Shown here in pieces: positions 33,421 to 46,330 of a DNA stretch of 64,000 bases. The stretch's first letter is position 1; each line of letters begins with the position of its first letter. The notes under the pieces were generated by a model that saw nothing but the letters and a program-made list of their open reading frames with translations, was not told the origin of the DNA and did not search any database. Position numbers and translations under genes: made by a program. Origin of the DNA: Dipteris shenzhenensis (taxonomy: Eukaryota; Polypodiophyta; Polypodiopsida; Gleicheniales); assembly GCA_047967505.1 (NCBI GenBank), contig CM106538.1, one strand, 5' to 3'.

Positions 33421-34105
33421 GTTAGGGCATTTTGCTAGAGCATGCTCATCGTCTCCAGCTCTTGCTCTGGAGACTTTTGCTTCTTTTTATACCGGTTCCT
33501 GCGGTTCCTCTTTCTTCCTCTAGCACATAGGAAATATGGCATTTTTTCAAGCGTTCTAAAGTCTGGAGGAAAGTTTAGGATGCTATGTTGGTTAAGGATT
33601 CTAATCCTTTTGTTGTTTTGTCAATTCCAGATCCACTCCCTACAGTGTCGGATTGTTAGGTTTCTTGTGATCCGGTTCCTGTTGCTACTTTGACGCCTGA
33701 AGTTGTTTTGTTGATTGATATGCTTACCTCTTTATAGAGCCTCTCAGTCTCGGATACCGTTGTTCCTTTTTCCTTGGAATCTTTTCATCCTTGGTTGCAA
33801 CAGGTTTTTGATCTTGTGGTTTAGAAGTTTCGGCTTTCAGCTTACATTAAGAAGAATCACAAGGGAAAAAATAACTTTGTTATATTGATGGGGATGTCAC
33901 TCTGTTCCATCGCTTTTTACAAGTCAATAATTTGAAAGTGGATGATGTTCTATTGGATTCTTCTCCAATTGATATGTAAATTTTTACTTGGTTGCTTCAT
34001 GAGTTTTTTTCTCCGATGTCTTACTTGTAAATTTTATCTTTGTACTTATTGGTGGGTTTTCATCTCTTTTTGAGGTTTTCCACGCAGAAATAAAAGATTT
34101 TACTA
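33421..34105 (+). other. Decayed tail of the LINE-like remnant
   Basis: Broken frames, then an untranslated-looking end near 34090 with AATAAAAG. No RT motif. Confidence 0.35.
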
Positions 34106-34107
34106 AA

Positions 34108-34112
34108 AAATG

Positions 34113-34148
<36 letters not shown>

Positions 34149-34207
34149 CACAATACCTAGTTCTCTCATGAGAATTGTTCCATGTGTCAATAGCCACAAG
34201 ATGGCAT

Positions 34208-34250
<43 letters not shown>

Positions 34251-34310
34251 CAATACCTTGTTCTCTTACAAGAATTATTCCATGCATCAACAGTCACAAG
34301 ATGGCGTGAT
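34108..34310. repeat. Two tandem units, each (GA)n plus about 65 bp
   Basis: (GA)n at about 34112-34147 and again at 34210-34247. Each run is followed by CAATACCT[AT]GTTCTC...GTC[AC]A[TC]AG[CT]CACAAGATGGC. The microsatellite was duplicated together with its flank. Confidence 0.9.
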
Positions 34311-36079
34311 TTTTTGTAAAGCCTAAGGTTTTAAGGTTGGCTAACATGACTAATGCCAATCAAGCATGGGTGATTTGAAGTGGCAAAATTTGGCTTTATT
34401 TGGCAACTCCAAAAATATGAAAAAGTATAGCCATCAAGCTTACATGAAGGCCACTAGGATGACCATTACTTATTTACTTATTTACCTCTAAAATGATGTT
34501 CCATTTTCAATTCAAGGGATTAGAAGAGCCAATGTGGTGGATGACTCTATATATTATTCTAGAATACCCATTATATGGAGTACATAGGTGACCATGGTAG
34601 TTTAAATTTGTGGGTGATGTGACTTTTGTCTTCTAACATGGTTAAGTATTGGTGGTGCATGTTCTTGAGATGTGTTTTCTAATGGTTACTTTCTCGATTT
34701 CTCCTCTCACGTTTAGCAAGAGTGGGATGATTCTATCCAAAGACCTTTGGATGAAGCTTATTTAATGGCAAAAAGAGTAGTTTGGCATTGGTGTGCATCA
34801 TCTTTGACAATGGTAGTGAAAAAAATATTGATCTCATCCACTCTGGTGAAGAATTTTGAACTTTCCATGCAAGTTCATGCCCATCCATATACTCTTGCAT
34901 GGATGGCAAAGGGTACAAATAGTGGGTGAGTGAGTAATGTTGGGTAAGTTTTGCTATCTCAACTTTTTAAGATAAAGCTTTGTGTGACGTGGTTGAATTG
35001 GTTTATGGGGATGTGCTTAGAGGCAAGACCTATCAATAATTGCATATGGTGGGACATATGATGTATGTGTTGTATCCATAAAGTGATGGCAAGGGATTCT
35101 ACTAAAATCCTAAGTCATTTATGAATAGTTCTTATGAAACCTAGATTTAAGGTTCAACATATGTTGTATCATATTCTTTTGAAATGTAAGACATGTTCAT
35201 GTTGTAGGATGTGTGTCTCCCTCTCTTCATTGTGTGTAGAGAATAAGTTATATGCTCATTCCAACATGGTATCAAAATAATGTGGTTTAGCCTAATATCA
35301 TAGGTCATCCTCCCCTCATTCGGTTCTCAAATGTGGACTATAAGAAGCTGTGTTATTTAGGGGACCCCATTAATTTATGAACAATGTTTCCTATAGTTCA
35401 TTTACATGTTTAGGAATTATGTCTATGCGACCTATGAGTGAACTTTTTGGAAAGTATAAAAAGCATCTCTTACTTGTGCTTCTTTTGGTAGAATTTGGAA
35501 TGTCAGTGTTGGCCATTGGTAGTTGATTCAAACAACCTTGGAAGGTGCAAAATCCAAGGAATGCGAACTCCAAATAGCTTGGGTTTCAAGGAATTCAGTT
35601 ATAGAGCAAAGGATGGTCATGGAGGTTTGCAAAAGTTAAGAAGGTCGAGAGGCTAAGGCAACCTTAATAAGACAAGTCACCATCATGTCTCAACAAGAAA
35701 GATCTAACAAGGGGAGCTAAAGTTTCTAAAAGACCCTTCAGCAACCTCAAAGGGAGCTAAAGCTTAAAAGACCCTTGAGCAACCTCAAAGATCATAAGGA
35801 ACCTCACTCGAGATTGCCAAGCGTTAGGCATAGAGACAATGAACAATGGCATTCTCCAATAGAGTATTGGTAAGAGTGAAAATGCCTCAACATTATAGAT
35901 GGTCCATCACAAGTAGCAAAAGGCTTTGCTCATAGAAGTATGCATGAAAAAACGATTTAGAGAGATTCAATCATATACTCCTTGAAGAAGAACTACAACG
36001 ATGGGTTAAATGCATCAAGGATCAAATAGGCTATGGAATCAACGTATTATTGGATTTTCCTAGACTTTTAATCAAAATA
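34311..36079. other. No gene; possible LTR end near 35266
   Basis: No coding family is recognised. CCAACA followed by TGGTATCAAAAT at 35261-35278 resembles an LTR terminus with a primer-binding site, but I find no LTR start or element body attached to it. Confidence 0.35.
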
Positions 36080-36950
36080 ACATGATTTGGACTATTGTGG
36101 ATAGCTTTAGCAAGCAAGCATATTTCTTGCCTTGCAAAAAGACATTGTTTGCACCACAAGTGGTACACATGTAATTGAAGTATGTTTTTTCACATCATGG
36201 ATTATCAAAGATTATAGTATGAGATTGAGATTCCAAGTCCTTGCAGTGCTTTTTGGAGGACTTTATTTAAAAATCTTGGCACTAAAGTGGATTTTACTTC
36301 AGCTTTCCATCTTGAGGCAAATGGGTAACCAATAATACTATTTTAGATATGTAGTGGATATATGTTGATTCTCAAGATAAGAATTGGGATAAGTATTTGC
36401 ATTTATTATAATTTGATTATAACAACATAATCCATTCTGCTATAGGAAGAGCTTCATTCGAAATAATATATGAAAAGTTATTACTACTTCCTATCACAAG
36501 AATTAGTCAAGAGATTGAAGCTGTTGATGATTTTACAAGAAATTATGATCGAATCATGAGAGAAGTGATTGAAGCCATCAAGAGAGGTTAAGAAAAGTAT
36601 ACTAAATAAGAAAACAAGAAAACGAGAAATACGAATTGAAAAGAGGTGTTTAAAGAGTGCGAAAAATGCCCTGCGGTAAAATTAGTACCAAGGTTTTATG
36701 GACCTTTCAAGGTTATCTCTAAGATAAATGATTTGACTTATCGTTTGGACTTGCCCAATCATTGGAAGATTCATAACGCCCTTTACATTCATCTCTTGAA
36801 ATCTTTTAAAGGAGAATTACCCACGCATCTTGTTTATGAAGAGCCACCTTTAGTTGTGGATGAAGTTGAAGTTCTTGAGTCTGATTATGTTCTAGATGAT
36901 CAGCAAAGAACAACGCGCAAAGGAAATACTTATAACTCCTTGTTATAGAA
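36080..36950 (+). pseudogene. Gypsy (chromovirus-type) integrase and C-terminal remnant
   Basis: A broken integrase core is readable: SKQAYFLPCKKT near 36108, HHGLSKIIV near 36195, NWDKYLHLL near 36383, and SFEIIYEKLLLLPI near 36453. The open frame 36646-36948 carries the C-terminal part: KLVPRFYGPFKVISKINDLT near 36679, then LPNHWKIHNALYIHLLK (GPY/F-like and the following helix), then the acidic EEPPLVVDEVEVLES stretch where a degenerate chromodomain would start. The family targets heterochromatin; this fragment lacks gag, protease and RT. Confidence 0.75.
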
Positions 36951-39689
36951 GTTAAAAAATCATCCAAAAGAAAATGCATAGTGGTTTTCCGAGCAGTTTT
37001 TTTGAGACCATCCTGATATCTTTAACTCATATAAACAAAATCACAACTGAGGTCAGTTGCATCTTAAGCAAGACGGAATCTTACAAGAAAGTATTTCTTA
37101 AAGCTCTTGTTCAAAATGATGTAAAGTATTTATAGGATCGCACCAGACGTGGTGAGGGTTCTATTTAATACTTTGGTTTAGTTAGGGATGCCTAACTAAA
37201 CGTGTGTCATTAATAAGTATCATGGGTGATGTCATTTAGAAATACTCACATTAATGTGGATAGTTATTTGTAAAGACCATTACTTAGCATGATTGGCTAA
37301 TCATTTGATGTATATCATTGCGTTAAGTATTTGACTAATGGTGGATTGGTTCATTGAGTATAGGAAATGACATGGACGGATGGGAGTAAACACGCTCAAG
37401 GGAATAAAGGCTAAATTCCATGGTTTTATGCTAGCACTATGTAATGTATTAAATAGCCAAGGGTCATTACATTTTTGATAAGGGAGAGTGCTTAAAAGCC
37501 TTCCACCTTTGGCATGCAATTTTGGATGAGTACGTGAGTAAAGGAGTGACAAAGAGAAAATGGTCTTACGTGCATTGGTGCTTATCAAAGAGAGTGAGTT
37601 GGGCATTGTTTAAGGTGTGAGTGTGTTGGTATAATTGCATATGCACTATGTGATCAGTGTTGTTTTGATCATGATACGGTAATGGCCAATTTTGAAGGGT
37701 TCTCTTCTCTGACTATTGTTTCCATTTTGATCCTGTTTGCATGCATGAATGTTGTGGTGTGGCATGCATGGTTGTGGAGGTGAGGCTTGCTCTTTGAGTG
37801 GCTATTCACATATGCATATTTGCCATTCTAGTAATTATTCCATTGCTAAGTGGCTTTTCTATTTGATAGCTGCTATTCTATTGTTATTGTGGAATCGTGG
37901 TTTTGTGTAGTTGGTAGTCGGACAATGATACCATTTAGTTCTCATAGAGAATGTAGGGATTGTAGTGATAGTTTTATTTGAGGGTATTGGATTGATGAAA
38001 GTCTTGAAGCATGGTAGATTTTTAAACTATTTGCATCTTCGTGTTATGGAGGTGTTATATAGATGTACATGGGATTTGTTAGGGGGAGTGTGTCTAGAAT
38101 TGTGACAAACCAGAGAAGAGCGAGGAAGAAAGGAGATGGAATTGTTTTGCTTGGGGAATTCACCTATTAAAATTTTAGTGTACCACGTGCATTCAAAAGG
38201 AGAGGTATTTTAATTCAAGTTTTGAAAAAATTCAACTGGATTACAATAGCAGGAGGGGTTTTTAAATTCAATCTTAGAAAAATTAGTTCATAACTTATAA
38301 GTAAAGAGGGGTGTTTTTATTGGGGGACAGATTTTAGTTGAGGAGTTTTTTATATAACCCTTGAACGTACTTGATACACAAGATTTCTTAGTATTGCATC
38401 CCCTGAGTTGTTTTGGACAGGAAACATAAAGAAGAGGCTCTACTTCACATACGTAAGAGCAATCGACACTAGAGTTAAGCCGATAGGGGTATAGGAGGGC
38501 TCAAGTCCCAGCAAGCAGGGAGAGAAAGCAAGTAAGGCATTTGAGAGAGGGTGGAATGTTGAGTTAGTTAGAACGAAGGTGGCAAAGAGGGTGGTGGTAT
38601 TTAGGATCTAAATTCGATTAAGGAAGAGGGATGTATGTGCATCTACTATGAGATTTGAGAGTGTAGAATCTTGAGATATGGGTAAACAAGTGTGGGGAGA
38701 TATTGGCGGCCAAGAGGATTGATCCAATGCTCAAGGTTGCTTCACTGTGTTCATGTGCGGTACCTGATAGAGAGTTTTGGGGGTACGATGTTTGGATGGG
38801 GAGCCTGAGCCGATTTCTACCATATGCAATAACTTGCCAAACATTTTTTATCTGAACTTTTACAGTTTTGGACTTGTTACGTGCATTTCTTGGTTGTTTT
38901 ATAATTTTGAGGTTAGACGGCGTGCTACCGTTCCCTGTTTGGAAACTTCTGAGTATTATAGAGCGTTTGGCTGTGTTTTTTGTCATAACTTTGTTCGTGA
39001 CATTGTGATTTGTTGGCCTATCTTTTGTGTTCAAAGTTCATCCGTGTGAATGCAATATTGCAAATGATTCGGGTGTATTCTCTATTGTAAGTGGGTTTGT
39101 GAGCTTGTGGTGAATGTATTTGCATATAGGTTAGGTATCCCTCACATTTCATGACGCAGATCCACGTTCTCACTTTTTTTCCTTTATTTTAAAAAAAAAA
39201 TGCAATGTAAATGATGTAAATGAAAGGCACCATGAATTGCTATGGTTGTCCATATATATATATATATTAATACCTTTAAAAAATTTAATGACCAAAGAAA
39301 AAAACATAACCCTATGGATTGTTTTGTTCTTTTTTTGTGGGCAAATTATACTCATGTGAATGCATTTGCATATAGGTTCTATCCCCCACATTTCCCTTCA
39401 TTTTAAGGAAAGAAAAACAATGCAAATGAAAGATCCATAAAGTACTATCTTCTTGCTAGATTAAATAAATGCAGAGCCATATAGAAATTTCATGTGAATG
39501 TACATCCAAAGATTGCTTGAAATCATAACCTTTGCAAACCCGCATGAGTAAACTAAAAAGAATATAGATTATTAAAGCTTGCATTGAATGGTTCATTGAA
39601 GTGCACAATATCTAATACATGATGATGAGTTACACATACGAATAAATTTAATGGCTATGTGAAACCATGTTCTAATAAAAGAAAATTTG
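36951..39689. other. No recognisable gene
   Basis: Probably partly the 3' end of the Gypsy remnant. A purine tract TTAGGGGGAGTGTGTC near 38077 may be a polypurine tract. A segment of about 35 bp, GAATG[CT]ATTTGCATATAGGTT, occurs at about 39112 and 39358. A (TA)n run lies near 39253-39268. No gene. Confidence 0.4.
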
Positions 39690-42600
39690 GTGATGCAGAT
39701 ACCATTGCTCCTGAAGCGAAAAGAGATGTCTATAGACATGGGGGAATGCTTGCAAAATCTTGTGTTGCAAGAAGAACAAACTAAACCTAATAGTATCAAA
39801 GATTATATGCAATGTTCTATGTTAAAAAAAAAAAGATTATATGCAGTGAACCAACCCTTCGCATCTCTTTCAAGCATTAAGCATAAGGTGCTAAAAATAA
39901 TACAGATTGCGAATGAGACACATGGCGCAAGCAAGGCACAAGCATTCTAGGAAAGTACAAACTTTATATCCACAAAGCTCATCTTCAAGACCAATTGTTC
40001 AAAAGATGAAAAAGGAAAGGATTTCCATTGATGACAATGTTAGCTATGGCAATTTTATGGAAATGTTTGAAAGTTCTTCGTAGAAAGTGAAGAAATACAT
40101 AAAAGAGATAAAGCCACACCTTCATATGATTGCATTTCATGCGAAAGAAATTTCAAGAAACAAATCATGTATGTTACAAAGAAAACGTTCGAATGGTTGG
40201 CAAGAAAAGGAGTATATCTAAACATTTCGTTCACCGAAAAATAGCATAGAGTTTGCCATGAATGCAAAAAAGCAATCAAATGAAACGTCTTGCCTAAATA
40301 CTTTACACCAACAAACATATCATTGAATGCTCCACTCTTTCTCGTATATATGCTAAGTGATGATGAGGAACACATGGTAGCACCCAGTCTTGCTTTTGCA
40401 CAAATCAAAGAAATGAGTTCTAATGGGTAGCACGACATCACTAGAAGCATCATCAATGTGTTGGTAGATACAAGCAAAATACAACCTATACTACCACGTT
40501 TCATAGACGATGATCACTCAATAATCATTGAGATCAAGAAGAAAATGGAATATAAATCAACTTTGCCAATTGGAAATGTTTGCCCATATAGTCTTGTGAA
40601 AGCATTTAACATATGGTAGATACACCATTGTACAAATCCAACAATGTCACTATAAACAATGAGTGGCACAAATATATACTCACAATGAAGCCGCCAAAAT
40701 TATTTCTTCTGAAGAAGGAAATAATAGTAACAACATCCTTGAACTTGAAGAGGAAATTCAGTCAGACATGTTGATACATAATTTGATGAGCACAGAGCAA
40801 GTAATAACCTTTGAAACTCAAGCTATTTATGTGGACCCTTCAAAAACCAAAAGATGTTAGGTATTTTCAAAGATGTGCACAGCCGAAGAATCGAGTTTTC
40901 CAATACTCTATCTTGGCTCTCCAAGATCAGTTGTTGGCAATACTAGATTGACATATCTAGATATAGTGAAATGGGGAATAACACATAAATCCTTGAAATT
41001 TGCTCATAATTTTACAATTTGGTATTTCAAATCTATTAAAGCTTTGATACATTAAGTGGTGCAATCTATATGGGTGTGTTTGAGAAAAGGTATGCTGCAA
41101 AAGAAAATCTTGTGTGAAAAAGATGTTAAGAGCAACACCAACATCAAACAAATACTTAATCCGGAATAGGGTATAGGGACTTTGAGAACATTCCATCGCC
41201 CGACCACAAAGAGAAGCTGCGCAAAGAGTCCTTTGCTATGATGCGGCAATTAGGGCCTCCTACTTTTTTTGTTACTTTATCATGTGGCGAGAGGATGTGG
41301 GAACCATTGCTCACTACTCTAAAAACAACATACATTCCAAATAGCATGATGGCTTTAGACTTTCAAGCATAGGCAAACATGAAACAATTGGTGAGACAAA
41401 ACCCTATACTATGTGCCCGACCCTACACCCACAAGCTACATAATATGTTATAACTACTAATGAAAGACTACTTGATAATTGGAAATGTTATTGATTACTT
41501 CTTTGTCACAGAATTCCAAAGTAGAGGAAGCCAACATGAACATGGAAATTCAATCTTGTGGGTTGAAAATGCATCAAAATATAATTCAAACAATACTGAT
41601 GAACTAATAGAGTTCATAGATGAGCACATAATATGTGATAAGAATTTCTTGAATGAAAATATGAACAAAATACAAACTCATAAACATACAAGGACATGTA
41701 CTAAAAAACAACATAAACTCTGCTGATTCAAATATCCTAAGCTGCCACTGCATGAAACAATGATACTTAATCCTCTAACGATTGATGAAAAAATATAAAG
41801 AAGCTTACAATAAAGTTCAACAAGAAACTCACAACTATGAAATAATAAAAAGCACTTCATTTACTGAATGATTGGAATTGCTACAAGTTGACTTGCAAAC
41901 ATAGGTCATTGTGGGCATCAATAACAAAACCAGCATTATTTCTCAAGCATCAACCTAAAGACATGTTCGCAAACATCTTCAACAAGAAAATAAGCTTGTG
42001 ATGGCAATCTAACACGGACATACAATCTATTATGGACCCGTACATAGCTGCATCATATTGCATCTCGTATATCATGAAAATGGATAACACGATTATACAA
42101 ACAATCCATGTGAAACAATGAGAACATGCATACAAGAGAACAATCCCACACAAGAAAGGCTTAAAAAGATGGAGAACGCATTCCTACATGCCCAACAAAT
42201 GAGCGCACAACTTGTAGCATTCTTAACTCTACCATTGCCATTGCACAGATCAACAAGAGATTTCCAATTTGTCAATACATTAATTGAGAAGCATAAAAGA
42301 GCCTTCATTTTGAAATGTAGAGACAAACTACCTGCACTCGATAGTAACTCCATTGACATTTCGTGTGACACTATAATCGACAAATACATTAAAAGGCATA
42401 AATATATGGATAACATTTTCCTTACTACGTTCGCATCAGAATACAACCACACTAATAGCAAGTCCAAGAAAAGAAATAAACCAAAGATTTCAAGATTTAT
42501 AAAGTTCAACAAGTTCAAGGACCGTAAAAATTACTACCATGAACAACTTATCCTATACTATCCTTTATCAGAAGATGAGAACCAAGAACTAAAGATCTAT

Positions 42601-42780
42601 GGGAGTTGGAGAAATGCTTACTAAGCAAGAGAGTCTACAATAGACAAGAATAGGGAGAAATACAACTATGATTGCCATCACGAAGAAGACTTGGACAACC
42701 TCTATAACAATGTCAAAAACAATAATGAGGAGAATAACACTTTTGCAGATGAAGTGAGAACTATTTCGTAGAAACAAGAA
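39690..42780 (+). pseudogene. Helentron N-terminal region and Rep (HUH) nuclease remnant
   Basis: Read across frames. A Cys pair CISCERN lies near 40129 and CHEC near 40250. A DUF6570-like region runs about 40320-40620 (LNAPLFLVYMLSDDEEHMVA, then the later IEIKKKMEYKSTLPIG). The pre-Rep block CTAEESSFPILYLGSPR lies near 40876. Rep itself has GPPTFFVTLSCGERMWEPL near 41247, the VTEFQSRGSQHEHG motif near 41500-41545 (retaining H-x-H as HEH), the HKHTRTC and CRF-type block near 41683-41740, and MDPYIAASYCISYIMK near 42031-42080 with two Tyr spaced like the catalytic pair. The frame 42118-42624 continues to the helicase leader (RFIKFNKFKDRKNYYHEQL). Family function is nicking and rolling-circle replication. 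Many stops are present. Confidence 0.8.
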
Positions 42781-44969
42781 GTAAATGGCATATTATTTTT
42801 TATATCGTAAAAGTTGCCATTTTATACTCATTTCCTAAAAAATCACTTCCTATCATAGGATTAAAAAAAAGCATTGAGTTGTGTGCTTTTCATTCTAGCC
42901 ATTGTTGACATTCCAGTTTGCAATGATTCACATGCATGCATCTACTTCCTATTTGGGCATGGAGGGTACTACAGTGTAGCAGGTCTTTAATTTCCTATTT
43001 TCTTGTAGGGTATTAGATCAATCCTACTAGGCCTCTAAGCCCACCTTGGGGAGTCTCCTAGAAAAAAAAAACAGGGCCTTTGTATCTTGCAAAGAAGAAT
43101 TTATTTGACCCATGGCTCAAATATGAATAAAGTCCTTGCATCAACGCAGAGAAGAGGAGCTACAAAAAAGAAAGTGTGCAAGCTAAAAGTACAAGCAAAG
43201 AGAATCTACATCCAAAAAATGGAATTCTTGACTTGACTAGATTTGCATGAATACATAAAATTGAGCACATTCTCCATTGAACTGATGTACACACAAGGAA
43301 GAAGTTAGTATGTACTCTCCGCATATTTTTGTCTCCTCATCAAGCACGTATTTTGTAATTCCTGGATGATGCCAACATATATTGTATCCTCATCTATTTG
43401 TGGAAGTTTAAATTTGATCTCCATTGGGTCTCCATCCCTGATCTCCATCCCGATATCTATAGGTCACAAGGAAAGTTGATGCTATTATGACTCATAGCTC
43501 ATGATAGAAGATGATGTTATCAAGTTATGTCATAAATTGACAATAGCAATGAGCCATAATATGATTTGAACATGGGCAATTAGAGCTATATTTACACTAG
43601 GATTATTGCTTGGTGCTTGTAGGGTATATGTGTGGGTTAGATAGAATTTCCTTCTATAAGGAATTTTGGAGTAGACAATGAGTCCCTTACCTTGCACCAA
43701 ATTTTGGAGTGCATTCAAATTCAAACTTCAACAAATTGCCAAAACATAATTGTAGAGCCTCTTGTGCTCTAAATTTGAGCCAAAAGCTCCCAAAACCAAG
43801 TTGTGGTTCAAAAGTTATAGCTGTTTTACTATTTATGTATTTGTTATGACAAAATTTGACGATGTTATCGAATTCTATCATAACTTATGACAAAATTCGA
43901 TGATATCATCGAATTTTTTCATAACTTATGACAAAACTCGATGCTGCTATCGAGTTCTATCACAAGCATGCCAAAATTTGATGATATCATCAACTTTCAT
44001 CATAATAACTTGATGCTGTCATCGTATTTAGGGTTAACTTTATGGCATGGCTCTATGATATCATCAGATTATGTCTTAATTTTCATTTTTAAAAAGGATT
44101 TAGGATATTTTTAAGGTGAAAAGTGACATGCAAGACCATGTTCAAAAATAAAAAATTTGCAAGTTTTTCTCTAATCAACTCTCTTTTTCGCAAAGGTTTT
44201 CCCTGGTTGCCTCTCTTAGAGAGTCGCCTACAGTAATCCAGGCATGATTTTTTATCTTAGCCACATAGAAATTGCTTATGATATTCCAAGACACGCTTAG
44301 AGAGTCTTCTGTGATCTTCCAAGCTTAATTTTTTATCTCAACCATATAGAAGTTGTAGTTAATAATGATTAGTGCAAGCATCACCATCAGAAACTCAACC
44401 TCCCTTTCATAATGAGGTTGGTGATTTTGTTAAGCTAGAGCATGAAACTAGAATGGGTTCAACCATTGTACAAGAAGGAGAGATTGCTACCACTGTTGTG
44501 ATAAGGTAGGCATATATTGTGTTGATGTTTACTTAGACATTTGGTTTTTCATATAAATTTTGACATATGGACATATTTTAATTATTGAAGTGATTTGGTT
44601 TTCTATTTTTCATATGGATTTCCCATTTGGTACATATTTCACGTGTACTTCCTTTGGTTTCTTGGTTATAATGTAAATGATAATATCTTTCATGTTCATT
44701 TGGTTTGAATTACATTTCTATACCATCACTGATGATGAAGTCTTAGGGTGACCGTGGATGTAAAATATTTCTTGCAACCTTTGCAATAAAATTCATAATC
44801 TAGCATGTGTTTTGAAGATGATATTCATGTGTAGTCAAATTTGAAAGCCTAAGTATATGTATCTAGTTCATCTTAAAAAGTTGCATTGCAGAAATTTGTG
44901 CCCTTTTGTAGAATTGATTGTTTTTGAAGATGGACCTATGAGAAAATAAAATACTTTTAAAAAGAATCT
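42781..44969. other. Interval between Helentron pieces 1 and 2, with a palindromic tandem repeat
   Basis: No coding family. About four copies of a unit of about 50 bp (ATAACTTATGACAAAATTCG plus GATGATATCATCGA) fill 43845-44066; each unit contains a short palindrome. This is probably inserted or non-coding sequence of about 2.2 kb, but its exact borders and any target duplication are unclear. Confidence 0.5.
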
Positions 44970-45637
44970 TTTTTCGAGAAGCCATGCAATGTTCTCACTT
45001 CATCTGCAATAGTGTTGAATGATGATTTGCCCTTAGATGATGGATTGACAAATTGCAAAATGGCAATTTATATGACATTCGATAAATATGCCTGAACTAT
45101 AAAAATCGACAAGGAATGACCAATTCCTAATTACCATAAAGAAATAAGTGCTCATGGACAACAATGAGTACTTTCACAAGCTGCGGTTGTTGAACAAAGA
45201 GTAACGCGAGTTGTTTGATGATGTCATGCTCTGAAAGCGTTTATATCCACAAGAGAAAATACAGTTGTTCCCTGGTAGGAGGGGTCAAAATAGGGGAAAC
45301 ATATCTGCTACTCCTAAGAGTCCAAGGCTTGCTACATTATTACAATCATATTCTATCAAATGTGGACTATAATTGGCCTAGAGTCCTAGTGTTGGCATAT
45401 ATTGACAAAGCATCACACAATATTAATGGTAACACAATATACTCAACATTGCACCTACCCACACACACAAAGAACCTAACATCACTCTAAACAGAGAAGC
45501 TAGACACACTAACCACCCTATATTCATAGGTACAACTCATATTTTTTAATGAAATCTCCTTGGTCCAAAAAAGAACATTGAACTTTGCTGACTTGAGGAT
45601 GTGCACCTTGGAAAGAAACCACGATCTTTTCTTCATT
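44970..45637 (+). pseudogene. Helentron helicase remnant, motifs I to II
   Basis: Pif1-like helicase start. The leader LRLLNKE and RELFDDVM lie near 45180-45225, in two frames. A degenerate Walker A reads LVGGVKIGET near 45262 (family GGAGTGKS/T). AYIDKASHNINGNTIYSTL near 45398 fits motif Ia, where families have TGxAAxNIxGxTIHS. FFNEISLV near 45543 fits the Walker B DEIS box, with the Asp changed to Asn. LRMCTLERNHDLFF follows, and homology stops at 45637, where the CTTCATT duplication lies. The family unwinds DNA during transposition; this copy has lost key residues. Confidence 0.78.
45631..45637 (+). other. Candidate 7-bp target duplication, left copy
   Basis: CTTCATT here and at 59483-59489 lie exactly at the break between helicase motifs II and III. 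Keeping one copy joins the two pieces in frame. Confidence 0.55.
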
Positions 45638-45689
45638 GATATATATTATAGATGTTGTTCCATGGAGGCAGTCAATAGAGTGAGTGCAT

Positions 45690-46330
45690 TACAAAAAAAT
45701 TGGACTAAAAAAGGGCCCTGTAAGGGAGCCCTTGGGCTAGTGACATGGAAGGATAAGGTGAATAAAACCCAATAGAATATTGGCTGGTGGAGGATAATAG
45801 AATATTGGAAGTGGACTGACTTCTCCATTTCTTTATTCAATGGCCCAAACAATGATGTGGAGCACCCACTTGTTACCTCAACTCTCCCATCATGTTTTTT
45901 AACTGTAACCAAATTGAGAAACCTAGTTTCTCAAAACCAAACTTGTACCATTTGACCTGAAACCAAATCCTCCCATCCAACTACCATACTCCTTTCATTC
46001 TCTCTCATTCCTCTTGCTTCCCCCTCATTTTTGAGCACCATTTTGAATTTTTCTTTGCTCCAGCCCTCTTTTCAAATTTCCTGCTGGCTCTTGAGTGGGA
46101 AACTTCTTTCTCTATTCTCCCTCTCATGGGATCGACTCTCATGCCAAAATCTCATCACTTCTCTTCTCTACCTGCATTTCCCTCCCATTTCACTCTCATT
46201 CTTTCAAAACTTTGATGCAACTTTGAAGAAGCAGTTAATTTGTAGTTTGTTTTGCCAAATTGTGTTGTTTTCTTTTAATACATGATTTGAAGAGGAAGAA
46301 AGCCTTTGTTTGTTTTAAAAGATACACTCT
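45690..46330. other. No gene; CATTACAAAAAAATTGG motif at the start
   Basis: 45693-45709 resembles a CACTA-type terminal motif (CACTACAAGAAAA), but no matching inverted end with a 3-bp duplication is found. The rest is pyrimidine-rich and non-coding. Confidence 0.3.
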
